A stretch of DNA of 32,289 nucleotides from an uncultured Marmoricola sp. (GTDB lineage Bacteria > Actinomycetota > Actinomycetes > Propionibacteriales > Nocardioidaceae). The position numbers were made by a program, and so were the translations under genes. Location: contig CALMLL010000137.1 of NCBI GenBank assembly GCA_937868075.1, positions 1-32,289 on the forward strand, read 5' to 3'. Shown here in pieces: positions 1-7,338 of the stretch. Every line of letters starts with the position of its first letter. The stretch's first letter is position 1. Under the pieces are notes generated by a model, which saw only the letters and a list, made by a program, of their open reading frames with translations, was not told where the DNA came from and made no database searches.

Positions 1-318
1 GACCCGGCCACCCTCTTCGGCACGTCCGGAGGCCTGTCGGGCCTGTTGACCCAGGTCAGCAACCCCAAGGCCGGCAAGGACACCCGCCGCGGCGACCAGG
101 TCTACTCCACGATCTCGGGCACCATCCCCGGCTCGGCGGTCAAGGCTCTGGTTCCCCAGGCAGCCGAGACCGAGTTCGCGGCTACCTTCCTGGTCGATGA
201 CAAGAACAAGCTGTGGCAGGTAGTCATCAAGGGCCCCTTCTACCCCAAGGTCGAGGACGTCACCTACACCATCGATCTGGCTGACTACGGCACCACCGCC
301 ACGATCACCAAGCCATGA
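1..318 (+). CDS. lprG: LppX/LprAFG-family lipoprotein, C-terminal part (5' truncated)
   Basis: The open frame enters from the window edge, so the signal peptide and lipobox are not visible; 105 codons remain before TGA. The segment has the LppX_LprAFG C-terminal pattern: a stretch on Gly-Leu-Leu-Thr, a VYSTISGTIPGSAVKALVP block, then beta strands with FLVDD and LWQVVIKGPFY. Known family members (LprG, LppX) form a hydrophobic cavity that carries triacylated lipids or lipoglycans across the periplasm-like space. The next gene overlaps by ATGA and encodes an MFS exporter, as in the mycobacterial lprG-Rv1410c (P55) operon, and this context is why I favour LprG over LppX or LprA. Seen: C-terminal sequence and overlap. 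Inferred: lipid-transfer role. A TTG at 46 is an internal codon, not a likely start. Confidence 0.75.
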   Translation, partial: DPATLFGTSGGLSGLLTQVSNPKAGKDTRRGDQVYSTISGTIPGSAVKALVPQAAETEFAATFLVDDKNKLWQVVIKGPFYPKVEDVTYTIDLADYGTTATITKP

Positions 319-2012
319 CCCGAGAGCGGCTGCTGCTGGCGCTCGCGGCCGTGGCGGTGGCTTTTGCCGCCGCCGACACCTACGTCGTGGTGCTGGCGCT
401 GCCCGACATGATGCTCACCGTCGGGCTCAGCGTCGACCAACTCCAACGTGCGGCCCCGATCGTGTCGGGCTTCCTCCTCGGGTACGTCGCCATGCTCCCC
501 CTCATCGGTCGCATCGCCGACATCCGTGGTCGCGTCCCCGTGCTGGTGGCCTCGTTGGTGGTCTTCGCGTTCGGCTCGCTCATCACCGCCCTCGCGTTCG
601 ACCTGCCCTCGATCGTGGCCGGCCGGTTCCTCCAAGGCATGGGCGGCGGGGGCCTCGTACCGGCCACTCTCGCCCTGGTGGCCGACCTCTACCCGATCGA
701 ACGCCGAGCGGTCCCACTCGGGGTGGTGTCGGCGGTCCAGGAGGTCGGATCGGTGCTCGGCCCCCTCTACGGCGCGCTGGTTCTGGAGGTGGCCGACTGG
801 GAGGCCATCTTCTGGCTCAACCTCGCCGTCGGTCTGGTCCTGGCCGCCACCATCTCTTCCACCCGCAGGCGAGGACCCGGGGCCGAGAAGCCGCCCTCCT
901 GGCGATCCGGGCGAGATCTGCTCGGCGCCATCCTGCTGGCGTTGGTGCTGGCGGTGATCGTGGTCATGTTGTGGGAGCCGGCTGCGTTGGTCAACGACGT
1001 CACCCTGGGGCTTCCGTTCGTGCCACTGGTGGGATCAAGTCGCTGGCTGGCTCCTCTGGCACTGGTCGGGATCGGACTCTCGTTGGCCTTCGGCCGACGC
1101 TGCTGGCGGCATCCGCGGCCGGTCATCGACCTACGTAGTTGGTGGGACTCCCTGACCAAGGCCGACCCCGTAGGCGCGTTGCTGCTCGGCGTGGCGCTCG
1201 GCGCCATCATCATCGCCTTCGCATCCGCCGACCCGTCCGTCCAAGTGTTCTCCCCGATCGGCCCCTGGCTGCTGGCCCTGGCCGCACTTGCCGCCCTCGC
1301 CTTCGTGTGGCATGTGCGCCGGGCCGCCGCCCCACTGGTGCCGGCCGAGGCGGTCAGGGAACGCCCGGCCTGGGGAAGCCTCCTGGTCAGCTTCTTCGTC
1401 GGTGCGGCCCTGATCGCGGCCCTGGTCGACATCCCGGTCTTCGCCCGCCTGACCACCTACCGAGGCTCCCAATTGGGGGCGGCACTGGTGCTGGTGAGGC
1501 TGCTGGCTGCTCTGCCGATCGGCGCGGTCCTCGGCGGTTTCTTGACCAAGCGGTTCGCAGCCGGATGGGTCACATCAGCCGGGATGACCCTGGCCGGACT
1601 CGGCTTCCTCCAGATGGCCACGTGGGGCGAGCACTCACTCGAGAGCCTCACGGTGACGGTCCCCCTCGTGATCACCGGGCTCGGATTCGGCTTGGCACTC
1701 GCGCCGGTCAACGCCGCCTTGCTGGCCAGCACCCCCGACCGGGTGCACGGCGTGGCCAGCGCGCTGGTGGTGGTGGCTCGCATGTGCGGCATGCTGATCG
1801 GGATCTCGGCGTTGACCACCATCGGCCTGCGCCGGTTCTACGAGGCGGTGCGCACCGAGTCGGTCCTCGTGGCAGGGATGGCCCAGGTGCACACCGTGTT
1901 CCTCGGGGCCGCCGTGTGCGCCTTCATCGCCGCCGCCTTGGCGATCCCACTGTTCCGGGGGGCCAATACCCGGGGCCAGTCCACCCTGGAGATCCTCAGT
2001 GCAGCAGGGTGA
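315..2012 (+). CDS. MFS exporter, P55 (Rv1410c)-like
   Basis: A 565-residue major facilitator with about 14 hydrophobic segments, the size and class of P55, the partner of LprG in mycobacteria. Residues 19-30 carry ADTYVVVLALP (motif D1 type), residues 64-74 the motif A loop GRIADIRGRVP, and a GSVLGPLYG stretch near residue 146 matches antiporter motif C. The P55/LprG pair is known to move triacylglycerides to the outer envelope and to affect drug tolerance. The ATG overlaps the lipoprotein stop (ATGA), which implies translational coupling. An Arg/Lys/Pro cytoplasmic loop lies around residues 185-198. There is no other start near the overlap, so this one is secure. The exact substrate cannot be read from sequence; a drug-efflux DHA2 transporter is the alternative. 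Confidence 0.85.
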   Translation: MTRERLLLALAAVAVAFAAADTYVVVLALPDMMLTVGLSVDQLQRAAPIVSGFLLGYVAMLPLIGRIADIRGRVPVLVASLVVFAFGSLITALAFDLPSIVAGRFLQGMGGGGLVPATLALVADLYPIERRAVPLGVVSAVQEVGSVLGPLYGALVLEVADWEAIFWLNLAVGLVLAATISSTRRRGPGAEKPPSWRSGRDLLGAILLALVLAVIVVMLWEPAALVNDVTLGLPFVPLVGSSRWLAPLALVGIGLSLAFGRRCWRHPRPVIDLRSWWDSLTKADPVGALLLGVALGAIIIAFASADPSVQVFSPIGPWLLALAALAALAFVWHVRRAAAPLVPAEAVRERPAWGSLLVSFFVGAALIAALVDIPVFARLTTYRGSQLGAALVLVRLLAALPIGAVLGGFLTKRFAAGWVTSAGMTLAGLGFLQMATWGEHSLESLTVTVPLVITGLGFGLALAPVNAALLASTPDRVHGVASALVVVARMCGMLIGISALTTIGLRRFYEAVRTESVLVAGMAQVHTVFLGAAVCAFIAAALAIPLFRGANTRGQSTLEILSAAG

Positions 2013-2023
2013 GGCTCGCGGGG

Positions 2024-2029
2024 TAGCGT
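2024..2029 (+). promoter_or_regulatory. -10 hexamer TAGCGT of a leaderless carbonic anhydrase mRNA
   Basis: TAGCGT ends 6 nt before the GTG at 2036, so transcription would begin at the start codon. No Shine-Dalgarno sequence precedes the GTG. No good -35 is seen. The same geometry recurs at other genes in the window. Confidence 0.45.
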
Positions 2030-2035
2030 CATAAC

Positions 2036-2530
2036 GTGGGCAAGTTCGACGATCTCCTCGGTGCCAATCGTGCTTTCGCACAGTCCTTCGGCCTCAAGGG
2101 CTTCGACGGTGTCGCGCATGCCGGCGTGGCCGTGGTCACCTGCATGGACTCGCGGATCGACCCCCTCGGCATGCTGGGTCTGGTCCCCGGCGACGCCAAG
2201 ATCTTCCGCAACCCCGGTGGTCGGGTCACCGAGGCCGCCCTGGAGGCCTTGATCCTCGGCGTACACCTCCTCGGGGTGCGCCGCGTCTTGGTCGTACCCC
2301 ACACCCGCTGCGCCGTCGCCGACACGACCCCAGAAACGCTGAGCCGCCGGGTAGCCCATGCCGCGGGCATGGACGTCTCAGACACCCAGTTCCACGTCGT
2401 GCCCGATCAGATCGCAGGCCTACGCGCCGATGTCGATCTGGTGCGCAGCCACCGACTGATCCCCGCCGAGATCGTCGTGGGCGGCTTTGTGTACGACGTC
2501 GACACCGGACTGCTGGAGCAGATCCTCTAA
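2036..2530 (+). CDS. beta-class carbonic anhydrase (Rv1284/CanA-like)
   Basis: 164 residues, the short beta-CA length seen in mycobacterial Rv1284. It should interconvert CO2 and bicarbonate in the cytoplasm. Visible zinc and catalytic residues: Cys36 with Asp38-Arg40 in CMDSRID, then His89 and Cys92 in HTRC, the usual Cys-His-Cys zinc set with the Asp-Arg dyad. GDAKIFRNPGG at 52-62 is the conserved dimer/active-site stretch. The start is GTG 23 bp after the MFS stop, preceded by a -10-like hexamer rather than an SD, so a separate leaderless transcript is likely. The stop overlaps the stop of the convergent acyl-CoA synthetase by 4 bp. Family assignment is firm; the physiological role (bicarbonate supply for carboxylases) is general knowledge. 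Confidence 0.93.
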   Translation: MGKFDDLLGANRAFAQSFGLKGFDGVAHAGVAVVTCMDSRIDPLGMLGLVPGDAKIFRNPGGRVTEAALEALILGVHLLGVRRVLVVPHTRCAVADTTPETLSRRVAHAAGMDVSDTQFHVVPDQIAGLRADVDLVRSHRLIPAEIVVGGFVYDVDTGLLEQIL

Positions 2531-4101
2531 CTGCCCGCCGCCAAGTCGGCAGCCATCGTCTTGACGGCCTTGTAGTCCACCTTGCTCACCGGCGTGCGCG
2601 GCACCTGATCGATCACGAAGATCTGCTTGGGCACCTTGAACCCGGCCAAATGTTCGCGACAGTGCCGCTCCAGGTCGCTGACATCGACCTCGCCCCCCTC
2701 GCGCGGGTGGATCAGAGCGGTCACCTGCTGCCCCCACCGTGGATGCGGGGTACCGGCGACGGCGGCGTCGAAAACGGCCGGGTGCTGCTTGAGCACCGAC
2801 TCGATCTCCTCCGGATAGACCTTCTCCCCGCCGGTGTTGATGCACACCGACCCGCGACCGAGCAGGCTGACGGTTCCGTCCTCCTCGATTCGAGCGAAGT
2901 CACCTGGCACGACCCAGCGCCGACCATCGGCCTCACGGAAGGTGGCCGCAGTCTTCTCCTCATCCCCCAGGTAGCCGATCGGGATGTAACCACTGCGGGC
3001 CAGCATGCCCACCTCACCGACATCGCAGGCGCTGCCGTCGGGACGCATCACTCGCAGATCGTCGCTGAGGTCGAAACGGGGAGCCTCTCGCTCCTGGCCG
3101 TCGTCCATGCGGGCCGCGGCTGCCCCCGATTCCGAGGCGCCGTAGTTGTCGCGCAGGAACACGTTGGGCAGCACCGCCTTGATCTGGTCTCGCACGCCCG
3201 TGCTCATGGGTGCGGCGCCGTTGGAGACCGCGAACAGCGCGGAGAGGTCCCACCTGTCCGGTTCGGCCTCGATGGCTTCGATGATCGGGCGTGCCATCGC
3301 GTCACCGAGCAGGGCCAGCGAGTTGGTCCCGGACTCAACAACCAGATCCAACACTGCGGCCGGGTCGAAACTGGCTCCGCAATAGAGCGCGAACACCGAA
3401 CCACCCACGTGGGCGTTGCCCATCGACCACTGGCTGCCGCCATGCATCAGCGGACCACACACCATCATGCGCAGCGGGTTGGCGTTGGCCGCGGCCTCTT
3501 CACCGAGTTTCTCCACCGACTCGATCGGCGCGCGGTACCTCAACTCGTTCAGGGCGCCCAAGATGAGGTCCTCCTGGCGCCACAGGACCCCCTTGGGGGT
3601 GCCGGTGGTGCCGCCGGTGTAGACGATGTAGCGGTCGTCTCCGCTGCGCTGAACATCGGGACGTTCGCTGGCGGCGGCCGCGAGGGCGGCTTCGTAGTCG
3701 TCGCCGATCGTCAGGATGTGGCCAAGAGCGGGCGCCTCGGCGGCGACAGCGCGGACGACGTCGGCGTACGCCGCACCGACGATCGAGGCCACCGCACCGG
3801 AGTTCTCGTAGAGGTAGGCCAGTTCGCCGTGGACGTAGCGGAAGTTGACGTTGATCGGCACTGCGCGCGCCTTGATGATCCCGTAGAACGACTCGGCCCA
3901 CTCCACGCAGTTGGCCGCGTGGATCGCCACGTGGTCACCGGGAGCAATCCCTTCGCTGCGCAGATGGTTGGCGAGCCTGGTCGCCCGCGCGTCGAGCTGG
4001 GCGTAGGTCGTGGTGCCGATCTCGGTGATGAAGGCGGCGCGATCCGGGACGCTGTCGGCCATTACTTCGAGGATGTCGGCCAGATTCAGAGGTCGAGGCA
4101 T
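2527..4101 (-). CDS. acyl-CoA synthetase, ANL superfamily (FadD17/FadD19-like)
   Basis: 524 residues. It should activate a carboxylic acid as acyl-AMP and transfer it to CoA. Motifs in order: P-loop-like YTGGTTGTPKGVLW near residues 160-173, NYGASESG near 320, GYLGDEEKT, the VPGDFARIEEDGTVSLLGRG hinge region, GGEKVYPEEIE, and Lys507 in PVSKVDY as the adenylation lysine. The YTGGTTGTPKGVLWR wording is shared with actinobacterial steroid-catabolism ligases such as FadD17/FadD19. The start is an ATG with no SD: a TAATCT hexamer ends 6 nt upstream and a KstR-type palindrome overlaps the promoter. The substrate could be a sterol side-chain acid or a medium-chain or branched acid; only the operator points to steroids. 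No other steroid genes are in the window. Confidence 0.88.
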   Translation of the reverse strand: MPRPLNLADILEVMADSVPDRAAFITEIGTTTYAQLDARATRLANHLRSEGIAPGDHVAIHAANCVEWAESFYGIIKARAVPINVNFRYVHGELAYLYENSGAVASIVGAAYADVVRAVAAEAPALGHILTIGDDYEAALAAAASERPDVQRSGDDRYIVYTGGTTGTPKGVLWRQEDLILGALNELRYRAPIESVEKLGEEAAANANPLRMMVCGPLMHGGSQWSMGNAHVGGSVFALYCGASFDPAAVLDLVVESGTNSLALLGDAMARPIIEAIEAEPDRWDLSALFAVSNGAAPMSTGVRDQIKAVLPNVFLRDNYGASESGAAAARMDDGQEREAPRFDLSDDLRVMRPDGSACDVGEVGMLARSGYIPIGYLGDEEKTAATFREADGRRWVVPGDFARIEEDGTVSLLGRGSVCINTGGEKVYPEEIESVLKQHPAVFDAAVAGTPHPRWGQQVTALIHPREGGEVDVSDLERHCREHLAGFKVPKQIFVIDQVPRTPVSKVDYKAVKTMAADLAAGS

Positions 4102-4107
4102 GCGCGA

Positions 4108-4113
4108 AGATTA
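4108..4113 (-). promoter_or_regulatory. -10 element TAATCT of the acyl-CoA synthetase (leaderless)
   Basis: On the minus strand TAATCT is followed by TCGCGC and then the ATG at 4101, placing the start of transcription on or next to the A of the ATG. The expected -35 position (4131-4136) reads TAGAAC and lies inside the KstR-like palindrome. Confidence 0.55.
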
Positions 4114-4122
4114 CGGGAAAAC

Positions 4123-4136
4123 TGAAACGTGTTCTA
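4123..4136 (-). promoter_or_regulatory. KstR-type TetR operator (TnnAACnnGTTnnA)
   Basis: The 14 bp TAGAACACGTTTCA (minus strand) fit the published KstR consensus TnnAACnnGTTnnA at every fixed position, and the flanks ACT/AGT extend the dyad to 18 bp with one mismatched pair. It overlaps the -35 and spacer of the promoter, the expected place for a repressor. KstR controls cholesterol catabolism in mycobacteria and rhodococci; other TetR lipid regulators bind related sites, so the cognate protein is inferred. Confidence 0.6.
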
Positions 4137-4146
4137 GTTCATCGCG

Positions 4147-6153
4147 TCACACGTCGATAGCGTCGGCATCCACCTCGTAGGCACCCTGCACGATGAACTC
4201 CTTGCGGGGGGCGACCTCCGAACCCATCAACAGCTCGAAGACGGCCGAGGCCTCTGCCGCGTCGTCGACGGTCAGGCGTCTCAAGGTCCGGTGGCGGGGG
4301 TCCATGGTCGTCTCGGCCAACTGGTCGGCGTCCATCTCTCCCAGACCCTTGTAGCGCTGAACCGGGTCCTTCCACCGGATCCCCTTCTTGGTCAGTTCGG
4401 CCAGTTTGCGCTGCAACTCGGGGTCGGAATAGGTGTAGATGTACTTGTCCATCCCCTTCTTGGGATTGGTCAACTCGATGCGGTGCAGGGGTGGCACCGC
4501 CGTGAAGAGTCGCCCGGCATGCACCAGTTCGGGCATGTAGCGGAAGAAGAGCGTGGCCAGCAGACAGCGGATGTGGGCACCGTCGGAGTCTGCGTCCGCC
4601 ATGAAGATGATGCGGCCGTAGCGAGCCGCGTCGAGGTCGAAAGTGCGCCCGGAGCCTGCCCCGACGACCTGGATGATCGAGGCACACTCAGCGTTCTTGA
4701 GGACGTCGGCGATGGTGGCCTTCTGGACGTTGAGGATCTTGCCTCGAATAGGCAGCAGCGCCTGGAACTCCGAATTGCGGGCCAGTTTGGCGGTGCCCAG
4801 CGCCGAGTCACCCTCGACGATGAACAACTCCGACTTGTCGACGTCGGTGGAGCGGCAGTCGGCCAACTTGGCAGGCAGTGCCGAGGATTCGAGGGCGTTC
4901 TTGCGACGCTGGGTCTCGCGATGTTGACGAGCCGCGATGCGGGTCCGGGCCGCGCCGAGCACCTTGTCCATCACCAGTTTGGCCTGCGCTCGCTCGGCGC
5001 GCTTGGTCGAGGTCAGGAAGGCCTTGAGTTCGCTGGCCACGACCTTGCGGACCACACTGCGGGCCGCCGGGGTGCCGAGCACCTCCTTGGTCTGGCCCTC
5101 GAACTGCGGCTCGGCCAGACGCACTGTGACCACCGCGGTGAGGCCTTCCAGGACATCGTCCTTGATGACGTCGGCGTCGTTGACCTTGAGCACCTTGGCC
5201 GCCTTCATGGCGTCGTTGAAGGTGCGGGTCAGGCCCCCCTCGAACCCGACCACGTGGGTGCCGCCTTTGGGGGTAGCGATCACGTTGACGTAGGAGCGGA
5301 CCTCGGTGTCGTACCCGGTGCCCCACCGCATCGCCACGTCGACGCTGAGTTCGCGTTCGACGTCTTGCGGGGTCATGTGACCGGCCTCGTCGAGCATGGG
5401 CACCGTTTCGGTGAATGTGTCGCTGCCGCGTAGTCGTAGCACCTGAGTCACCGGCTCGTCGTGGGCGAGGAACTCGCAGAACTCCCCGATGCCGCCGTCG
5501 TGGCGGAAGCTCTCGGTGACCGGTTCGGCGCCGCGGAGATCGGTGATGACCAGTTCGAGGCCCGGGACGATGAAGGAGGTCTGCCGGGCGCGGGTGACCA
5601 GTTCGTCGTACACGAAGCGGGCGTCCTTGGTGAAGATCTGCCGATCCGGCCAGAACCGCACCCGGGTGCCGCTGCGAGCCTTGGCAACCCGGGCGCCCTT
5701 GCGGGTCAGCCCCGACCGCGCAGTGAAGCCGGCACGCGGGCCGTCGGCGTCGAACACCCCCGGCACGCCGCGCTGGAAGCTGATCCCCTGGATCGAGGGG
5801 CTGCGCTCGACGTCGACGTCGAGTCGCGAGGAGAGCGCATTGACCACGGACGCGCCCACCCCGTGAAGCCCGCCGGTGGCCGCATAGGAGCCGCCGCCGA
5901 ACTTCCCGCCGGCGTGGAGCTTGGTGTAGACCACCTCGACTCCGGGCAGTCCGGTCTTGGGCTCTTTGTCGATCGGGATGCCCCGGCCGTTGTCGTGGAC
6001 TTCCGCGGAGTCATCAGCGTGGAGGGTGATCTCGATGCGGGTGGCTGCCCCGGCGAGTGCTTCGTCGACGCCGTTGTCGATGATCTCCCACAGACAATGC
6101 ATCAACCCCCGGGTGTCGGTGGATCCGATGTACATCCCGGGGCGCTTGCGCAC
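4147..6153 (-). CDS. parE: DNA topoisomerase IV (gyrase-like) subunit B
   Basis: ATPase subunit of a type IIA topoisomerase. The extent given begins at the only in-frame GTG/ATG/TTG, but homologous codons continue upstream (see 6154-6240). GHKL ATPase motifs: EIIDNGVDEA with the Mg-binding Asn, DNGRGIP, and GGLHGVGASVVNALS. Toprim motifs: VEGDSA with the catalytic Glu, PIRGKILN, and MADADSDGAH with the Asp pair. The C-terminus has the conserved RYKGLGEM and TMDP. EGDSALGTAKLAR, rather than the GyrB-type EGDSAGGSAK, places it in the actinobacterial ParE group found near the primary sigma gene (Streptomyces SCO5822 beside hrdB), and sigA is 2 kb away here. The ParC partner is not in the window. 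A second GyrB is the less likely alternative. Confidence 0.93.
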   Translation of the reverse strand: MRKRPGMYIGSTDTRGLMHCLWEIIDNGVDEALAGAATRIEITLHADDSAEVHDNGRGIPIDKEPKTGLPGVEVVYTKLHAGGKFGGGSYAATGGLHGVGASVVNALSSRLDVDVERSPSIQGISFQRGVPGVFDADGPRAGFTARSGLTRKGARVAKARSGTRVRFWPDRQIFTKDARFVYDELVTRARQTSFIVPGLELVITDLRGAEPVTESFRHDGGIGEFCEFLAHDEPVTQVLRLRGSDTFTETVPMLDEAGHMTPQDVERELSVDVAMRWGTGYDTEVRSYVNVIATPKGGTHVVGFEGGLTRTFNDAMKAAKVLKVNDADVIKDDVLEGLTAVVTVRLAEPQFEGQTKEVLGTPAARSVVRKVVASELKAFLTSTKRAERAQAKLVMDKVLGAARTRIAARQHRETQRRKNALESSALPAKLADCRSTDVDKSELFIVEGDSALGTAKLARNSEFQALLPIRGKILNVQKATIADVLKNAECASIIQVVGAGSGRTFDLDAARYGRIIFMADADSDGAHIRCLLATLFFRYMPELVHAGRLFTAVPPLHRIELTNPKKGMDKYIYTYSDPELQRKLAELTKKGIRWKDPVQRYKGLGEMDADQLAETTMDPRHRTLRRLTVDDAAEASAVFELLMGSEVAPRKEFIVQGAYEVDADAIDV

Positions 6154-6240
6154 CGCCTCCAGCCCCTCGAGGACGAGGAGATGTTTGGCGTTGTATGCGG
6201 TGTCGATCGTGGGTCCTTGGGTCGTACGTCGGTCACTGAT
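6154..6240 (-). other. parE: Conserved parE N-terminal codons lacking a usable start
   Basis: In frame with parE, these 29 codons encode the N-terminal arm shared by GyrB/ParE proteins (YNAKHLLVLEGLEAV just before RKRPGMYIGS), so they are surely part of the gene. Reading further upstream meets TAG at 6268-6270 with no ATG, GTG or TTG in between. A GTG at 6234-6236 lies in the neighbouring frame; one extra base in the CCC run (6211-6213, GGG on plus) would join it to give MTDVRPKDPTIDTAYNAKH, a normal-looking start. A real frameshift, a one-base sequence error or a rare ATC start (6240) remain possible. Confidence 0.6.
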
Positions 6241-6264
6241 GCCCCGGCCGAGGGGGCGCTGTGC

Positions 6265-6270
6265 AATCTA
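6265..6270 (-). promoter_or_regulatory. Probable parE -10 element TAGATT
   Basis: TAGATT on the minus strand matches TAnnnT. Transcription would start near 6258, 22 nt upstream of the frame-shifted GTG at 6236. The in-frame TAG-ATT at this spot is then promoter rather than coding, which argues against an ATT start. No clear -35 is seen. Confidence 0.4.
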
Positions 6271-6311
6271 CCCAGCGGCACCGACGCAAACTCGGCCAAC
6301 ACCCCGACACG

Positions 6312-6323
6312 CCTGACGTCAGG
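6312..6323. promoter_or_regulatory. Perfect palindrome CCTGACGTCAGG upstream of parE
   Basis: A 12-bp perfect dyad about 45 bp upstream of the proposed parE -10, in the divergent parE/DUF7455 region. It has the form of a dimeric regulator site. No known actinobacterial regulator is assigned. Confidence 0.35.
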
Positions 6324-6431
6324 TGCCCAACCTGCACTGATTTCGGCCCGACAGGGTCCACACTCGTGGCCCAACAGGCATCACGCGGCACCGAGTAGGA
6401 ACGTGCAGGACCGGAGCAGAACCAGTCAGCG

Positions 6432-6452
6432 CCTTTCCATCTCGTGGAAAGG
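6432..6452. repeat. Inverted repeat CCTTTCC-7-GGAAAGG
   Basis: Perfect 7-bp arms with a 7-nt spacer, about 100 bp upstream of the DUF7455 gene. It could be an operator or a small hairpin. The rest of the divergent region 6271-6553 shows no gene. Confidence 0.35.
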
Positions 6453-6553
6453 GTGGCTCCTTCGATAGGTCGGCATGGTTGGATGGGCGGAAGCGGGAAT
6501 GATGTGCCCGCATCGCGCGTTGATCAGCCGGACCGAAAGGATGTGAGGATCCG

Positions 6554-6781
6554 ATGAGCACAGCGACAGCACCGAGTGCACCTTTGACCGCGCTCGACCG
6601 GTGCGACCGATGCGGCGCGCAGGCCTACCTCCGCGTTCTTCTCGTCTCGGGTGGCGAGTTGCTCTTCTGTGCGCACCACGCCCGCGAGCACGGGCCGAAG
6701 TTGCGCGAGATGGCCGCCGAGATCCACGACGAGACCGGCAAGTTGGCTGGTTCGTCATCTGGGACCCCCGAAGCCGAGTAA
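6554..6781 (+). CDS. DUF7455 small zinc-knuckle protein
   Basis: A 75-residue protein of the actinobacterial DUF7455 type. Cys17 and Cys20 (CDRC) and Cys39 and His42 (CAHH) form a likely CxxC...CxxH zinc site; residues 1-13 and the Gly/Ser/Glu tail after residue 62 look disordered. The function is not known. The start ATG has GAGGA 4 nt upstream and AAAGGA further up. It lies between divergent parE and the DUF456 gene and is closed by a strong terminator, so it is probably monocistronic. Small proteins of this kind are common next to the primary sigma/ParE region in actinomycetes (my recollection, not checked). Family call good, role unknown. Confidence 0.85.
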   Translation: MSTATAPSAPLTALDRCDRCGAQAYLRVLLVSGGELLFCAHHAREHGPKLREMAAEIHDETGKLAGSSSGTPEAE

Positions 6782-6797
6782 CCAACCCTCGACCCTC

Positions 6798-6836
6798 AGG
6801 TGGGCCTCCGACATGGTCGGGGGCCCACCTGCTTTT
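6798..6836 (+). terminator. Intrinsic terminator after the DUF7455 gene
   Basis: Arms at 6798-6812 and 6816-6830 pair over 15 bp with one G-U wobble and a 3-nt loop, followed by GCTTTT. It lies 16 bp after the DUF7455 stop. Confidence 0.85.
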
Positions 6837-6864
6837 CGTCCTTGACCCGTGAGAGGCTGCGCCC

Positions 6865-7338
6865 GTGAACTCCACCGAGATCGTGATCGCGATCGTGATC
6901 GCCCTCGGGGTGCTCGGCACCGTCATCCCGGTGATCCCCGGCTCCTTGCTGGTGGGCGGGGCGATCTTGGTGTGGGCGACCGAGACCCACCATCGAGGTG
7001 CCTGGTGGGTGGTGGCGGCCGCTGCGGTCTGCATCGCGATCGGCGCCGCAGCCAAGTACCTCCTGCCGGGCCGCAACCTCAAGCGCAGCGGAGTTCCCAA
7101 CTCCTCACTGATCGTGGGGGGTGTGCTGGGGCTGATCGGTTTCTTCGTGGTGCCGGTGGTGGGCCTGGTGCTGGGCTTCGTGCTCGGGATCTACCTCGCC
7201 GAGCGGCGACGGGTTCACTCCGCTGCGTGGCCCTCGACCAAAGAGGCGCTCAAGGCGGTCGGCCTGGGCATCATCATCGAGTTCACTGCCGCGCTGACTG
7301 CGGCGCTGATCTGGTTCAGCGTCGTCGTGTTCTCGTGA
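6865..7338 (+). CDS. DUF456 family membrane protein
   Basis: 157 residues with about four to five membrane segments: residues 5-37 (with the glycine/proline-rich VIPVIPGSLLVGG typical of DUF456), 45-66, 81-113 and 130-156. A short cytoplasmic loop with Arg/Lys lies at 113-120. The family has no assigned biochemical function. The GTG start has GAGGCT, a weak -10-like hexamer, exactly 6 nt upstream and no SD, suggesting a leaderless start. The stop overlaps the start of the following EamA transporter gene (GTGA), so the two are translated together. The ORF that opens at 6849 in another frame is only the extension of that downstream gene. Confidence 0.82.
   Translation: MNSTEIVIAIVIALGVLGTVIPVIPGSLLVGGAILVWATETHHRGAWWVVAAAAVCIAIGAAAKYLLPGRNLKRSGVPNSSLIVGGVLGLIGFFVVPVVGLVLGFVLGIYLAERRRVHSAAWPSTKEALKAVGLGIIIEFTAALTAALIWFSVVVFS

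Noticed and set aside
2650..4125. 491-codon plus-strand frame over the acyl-CoA synthetase
   Set aside because: Antisense shadow; composition is His/Val/Gly/Asp-rich without domains, while the minus frame carries all ANL motifs.
6265..6267. ATT as a rare start codon for parE
   Set aside because: With the preceding TAG it forms TAGATT, a good -10 element, so it would not be inside the mRNA.
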